This document shows positions 1 through 4,538 of a stretch of 5,734 nucleotides of DNA, piece by piece. Within the stretch, counting starts at the first letter, position 1. Every line of letters begins with the position of its first letter. Source of the DNA: Balneolales bacterium (lineage in GTDB: Bacteria > Bacteroidota > Rhodothermia > Balneolales > Natronogracilivirgulaceae); contig SLLW01000062.1 in the NCBI GenBank assembly GCA_007133875.1, positions 1 through 5,734 of the forward strand, written 5' to 3'. The translations under genes were made by a program, and so were the position numbers. Below the pieces are notes generated by a model, which was given only the letters and a program-made list of their open reading frames with translations, had not been told where the DNA came from and made no database searches.

Positions 1-9
1 CTTGTGATT

Positions 10-46
10 AACACTGACAAAAATGTGTCAGTGTTTTGCATTTTTG
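10..46 (+). terminator. Inverted repeat with T-runs, probable terminator of an upstream gene
   Basis: AACACTGACA at 10-19 and TGTCAGTGTT at 26-35 are a perfect 10-bp inverted repeat with a 6-base loop. TTTT (34-37) and TTTTT (41-45) follow. This is the form of a Rho-independent terminator for a gene ending left of the window, although the stem has only four G-C pairs. Because the arms contain TGACA/TGTCA, related to motifs before other genes here, it could instead be an operator for hsp20, whose start lies about 120 bp downstream. Confidence 0.45.
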
Positions 47-96
47 TCCCGCTATGGCATCAGAAATGGCAGAGAAATCGGATTGGTACGGGGTTT

Positions 97-114
97 GTAT
101 TCTGGTACAGTGAA
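97..114 (+). promoter_or_regulatory. Putative hsp20 promoter box shared with the J-protein gene
   Basis: GTATTCTGGTACAGTGAA matches GTATACTGGAATCAGTGAA at 3326-3344 in 16 of 19 columns with one single-base gap. The two boxes end 40 and 44 bases before their start codons. The TATTCT/TATACT core resembles a -10 element, but no convincing -35 hexamer sits at the usual distance. The sharing and the matching spacing are seen directly; promoter function is inference. TGGTAC also occurs twice here (84-89 and 103-108). Confidence 0.45.
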
Positions 115-141
115 ATCATTACAACAACCAGAACCTAAAAA

Positions 142-149
142 AAGGAGGT
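142..149 (+). promoter_or_regulatory. Strong Shine-Dalgarno sequence of hsp20
   Basis: AAGGAGGT is a near-perfect match to the anti-Shine-Dalgarno tail, with five bases between GGAGG and the ATG at 154. It fixes the hsp20 start. It also contrasts with the J-protein and clpB genes, which have no such sequence. Confidence 0.9.
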
Positions 150-153
150 AGTT

Positions 154-594
154 ATGGCTATCACCAGATATAACACGATGCGTGAACTGAGTCACCCAAC
201 AGTACCAAGAAGCTTTACGAGTCTTTTGGATGATTTTTTCAATGATGTCGTTACCAGCGACACGGGTCGCATGTTTGTACCGAACATTGATGTTACAGAA
301 GACGACAGCCATTATCATGTACAGGTGGCTCTGCCCGGCCTGAAAAAAGATGACATCCATGTGGATCTTCAGGATCGCCGGCTGACCATCTCGGGTGAGC
401 GTCAGGAAGAAAAGGAAGAAAAAGAGACCAAACACCATCTCACCGAAACCCGGTATGGTAAGTTCGAACGATCCATCATGCTTCCGAACAATATCAATCA
501 GGATAAAGTCGATGCACGTTTCGAAGACGGCATCCTGAAGCTGGATATTGAAAAGAAAGAAAAGCAGGTAAACAAGCAGATCAAGATCAAGTAA
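154..594 (+). CDS. hsp20: Small heat-shock protein, Hsp20/alpha-crystallin family
   Basis: A 146-residue cytoplasmic ATP-independent holdase that would bind unfolding proteins and keep them ready for DnaK/ClpB. The N-terminal arm (about residues 1-40, with the hydrophobic FTSLLDDFF) precedes an alpha-crystallin domain at about 41-136, which opens with FVPNIDVTED and has the VALPGLKKDDI strand. The family signature A-x4-G-I-L is present as ARFEDGIL (121-128). The C-terminal tail ends in the I-x-I anchor IKI (143-145), used to dock between dimers in oligomers. A charged Glu/Lys stretch lies at about 84-93 in the dimerisation loop region. Length is normal for the bacterial family. The start is fixed by AAGGAGGT five bases upstream. 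The gene stands alone and ends in its own terminator at 614-673. The family call is secure; the specific client range is unknown. Confidence 0.96.
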   Translation: MAITRYNTMRELSHPTVPRSFTSLLDDFFNDVVTSDTGRMFVPNIDVTEDDSHYHVQVALPGLKKDDIHVDLQDRRLTISGERQEEKEEKETKHHLTETRYGKFERSIMLPNNINQDKVDARFEDGILKLDIEKKEKQVNKQIKIK

Positions 595-613
595 TCACTT
601 GTTATCATCAACG

Positions 614-673
614 TAAATAGGAAAATTGCCCGGCGGGGGCTGAATAGTCACTCTCGCCGGGTTTTTCTATTTA
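614..673. terminator. Strong, probably bidirectional terminator between hsp20 and the phosphatase gene
   Basis: CCCGGCG (629-635) pairs with CGCCGGG (655-661). The stem can continue through GGGG/CTCT (two G-C, two G-U) and, after a bulged C, TGA/TCA around an ATAG loop. TTTTT follows at 662-666. The outer flanks TAAATAG (614-620) and CTATTTA (667-673) are also perfect inverted repeats, with AAAA at 622-625. The opposite strand therefore also reads as stem plus partial U-tract, as expected between two convergent genes. Confidence 0.9.
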
Positions 674-682
674 GACAGGTTC

Positions 683-706
683 GCCTGATTCGATGGCCTG
701 ATTCGA
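683..706. repeat. Short tandem direct repeat, 13-bp period
   Basis: GCCTGATTCGA occurs at 683-693 and again at 696-706, separated by TG. The two copies lie between the terminator and the stop codon of the phosphatase gene. This looks like a small local duplication. No function is apparent. Confidence 0.8.
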
Positions 707-717
707 AAAAAACCGGG

Positions 718-1338
718 TCAGACACGGCGAAAAACAGTGATGATCTCCCGGCCGATTTCAATGGCGGTTTTCAGGTATTCCTGCTGCTCATTGCCCGATC
801 CGTCAAACTGTTTGGGATCTTCGAAAGTGAGCGGAATTCTTGTGGCAGCACCGGGGACCACCGGACAGTTCTGGTCGGCATCTGAACAGGTCATTATTGC
901 GGCAAACGGTGTATCCGGGGGAAGGGCCTCTTCAAACCGTTTGGAGTAGCAGGTAAGCGTTGGAACGCCGGTCCCGATGACCACATCGTAGCGTGGATTG
1001 TCGGACTCATCCATTCTGCTGAACCGGAAGCCGAGTGTTTCCATGGCCCGGACGGCATTCGGATGAAACGCAGTTGCCTCCGTGCCGCCGGAATAGGCTT
1101 CAATGCGGGGAATTTGAAATGCTGTCGCGGCAGTATGAGCCCATATTTGAGCCATTTGACTGCGACGGGAATTGTGTGTGCAGATAAAATTCAGTCGAAC
1201 CGGGTTTTTTGAACGACTTTCATTGCGGATATAATCGGTCATCGATTTGAGGATTGTCTGACGGGTATCGGGAATTTTGTCCTCCTCTTCGACAAGCTGA
1301 TCGATTAGTTGATCGATGATGGTTTCGAGATGTGGCAT
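718..1338 (-). CDS. arsC: Thioredoxin-type arsenate reductase / low-molecular-weight protein tyrosine phosphatase family
   Basis: A 206-residue cytoplasmic enzyme of the LMW-phosphatase fold. The P-loop C-x5-R-S is CTHNSRRS with nucleophile C53, R59 and S60. The general-acid aspartate is in the DP motif (D174-P175). Two further cysteines, C151 and C158 in the segment TCSDADQNCP, have the same seven-residue offset as C82 and C89 of Staphylococcus pI258 ArsC, where they form the disulfide cascade recharged by thioredoxin. All three redox cysteines are therefore present, favouring arsenate reduction over phosphatase activity. Residues 1-about 46 form an acidic, probably helical extension absent from classical ArsC but familiar to me from Bacteroidota homologues. 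Q64 stands where pI258 ArsC has Glu21. The start ATG (1336-1338) has no clear Shine-Dalgarno sequence. No arsR, arsB or acr3 gene is nearby, so a role in arsenic resistance is unproven. The gene converges on hsp20 and diverges from htrA. Confidence 0.87.
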   Translation of the reverse strand: MPHLETIIDQLIDQLVEEEDKIPDTRQTILKSMTDYIRNESRSKNPVRLNFICTHNSRRSQMAQIWAHTAATAFQIPRIEAYSGGTEATAFHPNAVRAMETLGFRFSRMDESDNPRYDVVIGTGVPTLTCYSKRFEEALPPDTPFAAIMTCSDADQNCPVVPGAATRIPLTFEDPKQFDGSGNEQQEYLKTAIEIGREIITVFRRV

Positions 1339-1380
1339 TTTGCGGTATAGTCGGTTTTCGTTAGGTGCGTTTGTTGGTAC

Positions 1381-1409
1381 CGGATTGCATGTGACAAAGT
1401 GACAATCCG
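1381..1409. promoter_or_regulatory. Inverted repeat enclosing the TGTCACTTTGTCA motif, between divergent genes
   Basis: CGGATTG (1381-1387) and CAATCCG (1403-1409) form a perfect 7-bp inverted repeat. Inside and overlapping the right arm, TGACAAAGTGACA (1392-1404) reads TGTCACTTTGTCA on the minus strand, a direct repeat of TGTCA with 8-bp periodicity. The identical 13-mer occurs on the plus strand at 3353-3365 before the J-protein gene. It lies 53 bases upstream of the phosphatase start and about 170 before htrA, so it more likely serves the phosphatase gene. An operator or activator site is inferred. Confidence 0.45.
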
Positions 1410-1490
1410 TGCGGATAACAATAAGCTGAATATAGTAGTTATTATATCACGGCTTGTGTTAAATTTTTGTGATCATCTGCAGCATTTGTA

Positions 1491-1509
1491 TGACAATAAA
1501 AACATGTCG
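1491..1509. promoter_or_regulatory. TGACA-N9-TGTCG inverted pair upstream of htrA
   Basis: TGACA (1491-1495) and TGTCG (1505-1509) form an imperfect inverted pair about 70 bases before the htrA start, recalling the TGACA/TGTCA arms before hsp20. Overlapping its right end, GCTGT (1509-1513) and ACAGC (1523-1527) make a second short inverted repeat around an AT-rich centre. The rest of the 1339-1576 gap is AT-rich and holds no gene. Both pairs are short and could be chance. Confidence 0.25.
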
Positions 1510-1564
1510 CTGTAAGTTTTAAACAGCAAACAGTTTTATTTGAACCAATAATATAATTACGACC

Positions 1565-1569
1565 AGGAG
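1565..1569 (+). promoter_or_regulatory. Shine-Dalgarno sequence of htrA
   Basis: AGGAG lies seven bases before the ATG at 1577. It supports that start, which also leaves a complete N-terminal export/anchor segment. Confidence 0.75.
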
Positions 1570-1576
1570 CCAGAGC

Positions 1577-3109
1577 ATGAATAGTCATTATTCCAAGTTT
1601 GCGACAGCTTTAACTGTTGTATTCGTATTTTTGATCATCCGTTTCCCGATGGGTTCGGGGAGCATGACGGGAGATTCACCATACGATTTCCGAAGTGACG
1701 GCAACAATACACCTACTGAACTCAACGAAGAGTCTACCGATCTATTGACCCGATTCAACAGCGCTCTGGTCAATCTCTCGGATGTTGCAAAACCAACCGT
1801 TGTGATGGTATCAACTGAACGGACCGTCCGGGCCCGCTCATCAGGTTCGCCGTTTGATATGTTCGGACCGTTTCGTGATGATCCGTTTTTCAGGGATCAC
1901 CCATTTTTCCGTGATCGCGGAAGAGATCAGGAAAGGGAATATCAGCAGCGCGGACTCGGCTCCGGTGTGATTGTTTCGGATGATGGTTATATCCTGACCA
2001 ATCACCATGTTATCGCACAGGCGGACACCATCAAGGTGACACTGATTGATCAAAAAGAGATTCCTGCGACCGTGGTCGGATCCGATCCCAACACCGATAT
2101 CGCGGTATTGAAAATTGATGCCCGGAATCTGCCGTATATGGAATTCGGGGATAGCGAAGCGTTACAGGTAGGGGAGATGGTGATGGCGATCGGCAGTCCG
2201 CTGGGTACCGCCCTCGCACATACCGTCACTCAGGGGATCGTCAGTGCAAAAGGACGATCGGAGCTGAATATCCTCGGTCGTGACGGATACGAGAACTTTA
2301 TTCAAACCGATGCGGCAATTAACCGCGGTAATTCGGGGGGACCGCTGATAAATATGAGAGGTGAACTGATTGGTATCAATACCGCTATAGCCTCGCAATC
2401 CGGGGGATTTCAGGGGATTGGTTTTGCCATTCCCAGCAATATGGCACAAACGGTCATGGAATCGATTATGGAAACCGGAAGGGTAGTGCGTGGTTATATC
2501 GGAATCAATTTTCAGCCAATGGATGATAACCTCGCACGGGCACTGGATCTTCCGGATGCCCGCGGTGTCATTGTTACTCAGGTTGTCGATGACTCTCCGG
2601 CAGCGGATGCCGGAATCCAAAGTGAAGATGTGATCATCCGGTTTGACGGACGGAGAATTGAATCCACATCCGATTTTCGGAGAAGTGTTGCGGAAAAAAT
2701 GCCGGGAACCGAAGTGACCCTTACCATTATCCGGGATGGCGATGAGCAGGACGTTGCAGTCACGCTTGGAGAGTTTCCGTCTGAGGAGCTGGAAGAAGCT
2801 GACCAGGAGTCCATTCGTGATATTATCGGATTTTCCGTTATAGAACTGACCCGCGAAATTGCTGATCAATTGCGTCTGCGTGGAAATATTGATGGCGTAG
2901 TTGTGGAAGAGGTGGATCGCAACAGTCCGGCAGCTCAAAACGGACTGCAACAGGGGGATTTGATTATCTCAATGAATCGCGTTCCGGTGAGCTCGGTATC
3001 CGAATTCAATAGTGTGGTTTCGGAAATCGAACCGGGAGACACCATACTGCTTCAGGTGGTTCGGGGTAACAACCGATTCTTCATCGCTTTCGAATTGCAA
3101 AGCTCTTGA
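1577..3109 (+). CDS. htrA: HtrA/DegP-type (Do family) periplasmic serine endoprotease with two PDZ domains
   Basis: A 510-residue envelope protease/chaperone acting on misfolded exported proteins. Residues 8-22 are a hydrophobic signal or anchor segment; I see no clear signal-peptidase site, so it may stay membrane-tethered. The trypsin-like domain spans about 65-300 with the full catalytic triad: H144 in LTNHHVI, D174 in NTDIAVLKI and S253 in GNSGGPL. A charged loop at about 86-126, in the place of the DegP LA loop, contains PF(F)RD three times (98-112). PDZ1 runs about 305-398 and PDZ2 about 415-507. Two PDZ domains and a long LA loop place it with DegP/DegQ rather than DegS (one PDZ). It is slightly longer than E. 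coli DegP (474 residues mature plus signal). It appears monocistronic, with strong hairpins just after the stop. Confidence 0.95.
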   Translation: MNSHYSKFATALTVVFVFLIIRFPMGSGSMTGDSPYDFRSDGNNTPTELNEESTDLLTRFNSALVNLSDVAKPTVVMVSTERTVRARSSGSPFDMFGPFRDDPFFRDHPFFRDRGRDQEREYQQRGLGSGVIVSDDGYILTNHHVIAQADTIKVTLIDQKEIPATVVGSDPNTDIAVLKIDARNLPYMEFGDSEALQVGEMVMAIGSPLGTALAHTVTQGIVSAKGRSELNILGRDGYENFIQTDAAINRGNSGGPLINMRGELIGINTAIASQSGGFQGIGFAIPSNMAQTVMESIMETGRVVRGYIGINFQPMDDNLARALDLPDARGVIVTQVVDDSPAADAGIQSEDVIIRFDGRRIESTSDFRRSVAEKMPGTEVTLTIIRDGDEQDVAVTLGEFPSEELEEADQESIRDIIGFSVIELTREIADQLRLRGNIDGVVVEEVDRNSPAAQNGLQQGDLIISMNRVPVSSVSEFNSVVSEIEPGDTILLQVVRGNNRFFIAFELQSS

Positions 3110-3129
3110 TTACAACAGTAAATGCCACT

Positions 3130-3159
3130 GCGGGGAAACGATAGCGAACTCATCCCCGC
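3130..3159. repeat. First of two hairpins after htrA
   Basis: GCGGGGA (3130-3136) and TCCCCGC (3153-3159) form a perfect 7-bp GC-rich inverted repeat with a 16-base loop, starting 20 bases after the htrA stop. No T-run follows, so alone it is not a typical terminator. It may protect the mRNA 3' end or pause polymerase before the next hairpin. Confidence 0.55.
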
Positions 3160-3163
3160 CAGC

Positions 3164-3209
3164 GATAAAAGCTCCCGTCGGGTTATTCCGGCCGGAGCTT
3201 TTATCTTTT
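3164..3209. terminator. Terminator after htrA, 12-bp perfect stem
   Basis: GATAAAAGCTCC (3164-3175) and GGAGCTTTTATC (3194-3205) are exact reverse complements. After a C-C mismatch the loop can add five more pairs (3177-3181 with 3188-3192, one of them U-G) around a 6-base loop. TTTT follows at 3206-3209, and the U-rich right arm itself pairs with an A-rich left arm. A Rho-independent terminator for htrA is the best reading; the symmetry would allow action from both sides. Confidence 0.8.
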
Positions 3210-3240
3210 CAGAGGATGGTTAATACCTGTGTGTCCGCCA

Positions 3241-3281
3241 AATTGCGCAATTGTTAAGTATGGCAAGGAATTTGTGCAATT
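3241..3281. promoter_or_regulatory. Palindrome AATTGCGCAATT and imperfect copy, possible operator pair
   Basis: AATTGCGCAATT (3241-3252) is a perfect 12-bp palindrome. A degenerate copy, AATTTGTGCAATT, follows at 3269-3281, with centres about 28 bp apart. They lie upstream of the J-protein promoter-like box, in an otherwise gene-free stretch (3210-3387). The arrangement resembles paired binding sites of a dimeric regulator, but no known operator consensus is recognised. Confidence 0.3.
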
Positions 3282-3325
3282 CAGGGTACGGGACTTATCG
3301 GTGACGAAGTTGCGGCTGAATAACC

Positions 3326-3344
3326 GTATACTGGAATCAGTGAA
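3326..3344 (+). promoter_or_regulatory. Putative J-protein gene promoter box shared with hsp20
   Basis: GTATACTGGAATCAGTGAA matches the box at 97-114 in 16 of 19 columns and ends 44 bases before the ATG at 3388. TATACT is a plausible -10 core, but no standard -35 stands at 16-18 bp. If transcription begins near the box's right end, the leader would be about 45 bases in both genes. Confidence 0.45.
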
Positions 3345-3352
3345 CAGAAAAA

Positions 3353-3370
3353 TGTCACTTTGTCAGTAAT
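3353..3370 (+). promoter_or_regulatory. TGTCACTTTGTCA motif just upstream of the J-protein gene
   Basis: TGTCACTTTGTCA (3353-3365) is identical to the minus-strand sequence at 1392-1404. With its right flank GTAAT it matches 4439-4456, before clpB, in 14 of 18 positions. It lies 17-35 bases before the start codon and downstream of the promoter-like box, a position suited to a repressor or an RNA-level element. No Shine-Dalgarno sequence follows. Confidence 0.45.
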
Positions 3371-3387
3371 ATATGCGATTTTAAAAC

Positions 3388-4407
3388 ATGAACTACAAAG
3401 ATTACTATAAAATACTGGGAGTTAAAAAAGGAGCTTCCAAAGATGAAATTAAAAAGGCTTATCGCCAATTGGCACGGAAGCATCACCCCGATGTTAATCC
3501 GGATGACAAGGGTGCAACAAAAAAATTCAACGAAATAAGTGAAGCTTATGAGGTCCTGAGTAACGACGAAAACCGGAAACTGTACGATCAACTTGGTCCT
3601 GACTGGAAGAAATATAAAAGAGCCGAAGAGCAGGGGGGCGCAAAACAGGGTGACTTCAACTGGAACCAATGGGCTCGTTCACAGGGCGGGCCCAACAGAG
3701 GCCAGGCCTATACCCAAACCGAAAACGACTTTTTTGGCGGGGGTGATTTTTCCGATTTCTTTGAGCAGGTCTTTGGCGGTGGCAGTTTTCAACGGGGTCA
3801 ACAGCGGCAGCGGCGTACCCGGCCGGGTGCTGATTTCAGGGATTCGGCATATAAATGGGGAACTGAAACCATAACGCAACGGGGCAAGGATATCAACGCG
3901 GAACTTGAAATCACATTGGAAGAGGCGTACAATGGTACCGAAAAGTCGGTACGCGTCAACAAGAATCAGATGAAAATCAAGATTCCAAGAGGTATCGCCG
4001 ACGGGCGACGGCTGAAGTTGAAGGGCCGTGGTCAGCCCGGTAGTGGTGGTGGAGAAGCGGGTGATCTGTATATCAAGGTAATGATCAAACCACATGATGT
4101 ATTCACCCGCGAAGGGGACGATCTTTACACAACAGTAGATGTTGGGCTCTATCAGGCCCTTTTAGGGGGAGTCATCAAAGTCCCGACCATGACCGGCAAT
4201 GTGAAAATCAAGGTGCCACCGGAATCACAACCCGGCAAAGTAATGCGAATAGCCGGACATGGTATGCCTGTATTTCAATCCGATAGCAAAAAGGGGAACC
4301 TGTACGCAACGCTTCAGGTGAAGCTGCCTGAAAAACTGACGGATAAAGAGAAAAAATTATTCAGGGAATTGGCGGATATCCGGGGTGAGAAAACGTCAGG
4401 TTCCTGA
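3388..4407 (+). CDS. cbpA: Class B J-domain co-chaperone, CbpA/DnaJ-like without zinc finger
   Basis: A 339-residue cytoplasmic J protein that would stimulate DnaK ATPase and deliver clients. The J domain occupies residues 1-70 with the essential HPD at 33-35, opening with DYYKILGV. A Gly/Phe-rich region follows at about 113-137, then a basic Arg/Gln patch (136-145). The substrate-binding domains come next: CTD I from about 166 ([18 protein letters not shown]) to 240 and CTD II at about 243-315, ending in a short helical tail. There are no cysteines at all, so the CxxCxGxG zinc domain of DnaJ proper is absent. Domain order and length agree with CbpA (306 residues in E. coli). The ATG at 3388 begins exactly at the J domain and lacks a Shine-Dalgarno sequence. 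clpB follows after 131 bases in the same direction without a clear terminator, so the two are probably co-transcribed. No CbpM modulator gene is adjacent. Confidence 0.93.
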   Translation: MNYKDYYKILGVKKGASKDEIKKAYRQLARKHHPDVNPDDKGATKKFNEISEAYEVLSNDENRKLYDQLGPDWKKYKRAEEQGGAKQGDFNWNQWARSQGGPNRGQAYTQTENDFFGGGDFSDFFEQVFGGGSFQRGQQRQRRTRPGADFRDSAYKWGTETITQRGKDINAELEITLEEAYNGTEKSVRVNKNQMKIKIPRGIADGRRLKLKGRGQPGSGGGEAGDLYIKVMIKPHDVFTREGDDLYTTVDVGLYQALLGGVIKVPTMTGNVKIKVPPESQPGKVMRIAGHGMPVFQSDSKKGNLYATLQVKLPEKLTDKEKKLFRELADIRGEKTSGS

Positions 4408-4538
4408 TGCGGAATCCCGGGGTATGGTTCGTGTGATCTGCCATATCGTCAGTAATCCTGCTTTTTTTCAGCATGGTATGAAATTGGCAATAGTTATCGG
4501 TAAAAATATCCGGGAACAAGTAAACCATTTTAATAACT
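4408..4538 (+). other. Spacer between the J-protein gene and clpB with a degenerate TGTCA-type motif
   Basis: TGCCATATCGTCAGTAAT (4439-4456) matches 3353-3370 in 14 of 18 positions. A run of seven T at 4462-4468 follows, but no stable stem immediately precedes it; only a small hairpin, TGCT/AGCA around 4459-4473, can form. A clear terminator is thus not seen and read-through into clpB is likely. TTGGCA at 4484-4489 could be a -35 element, but the matching -10 is poor. There is no Shine-Dalgarno sequence before the clpB ATG. Confidence 0.4.

Noticed and set aside
8..35. CIRCE (HrcA) or HAIR (HspR) operator before hsp20
   Set aside because: The arms TTAACACTG... with a 6-base loop do not match the CIRCE 9-N9-9 form or the CTTGAGT-N7-ACTCAAG form.
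26..40. Possible sigma-54 promoter (TGTCAGTGTTTTGCA) before hsp20
   Set aside because: The -24 GG is replaced by GT and the gap to GC is nine bases rather than the required ten.
52..438. 128-codon minus-strand open frame over the hsp20 leader and 5' half
   Set aside because: Antisense to the alpha-crystallin domain and the hsp20 Shine-Dalgarno sequence; no family resemblance.
2162..2950. 262-codon minus-strand open frame inside htrA
   Set aside because: It is antisense to a gene with an intact catalytic triad and PDZ domains, and its product has no recognisable domain.
3012..3257. 81-codon plus-strand open frame over the htrA end and its terminator
   Set aside because: It runs out of frame through PDZ2 and both hairpins, with no support as a protein.
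3679..4095. 138-codon minus-strand open frame inside the J-protein gene
   Set aside because: Antisense shadow of conserved CTD coding sequence; no recognisable motifs or start signals.
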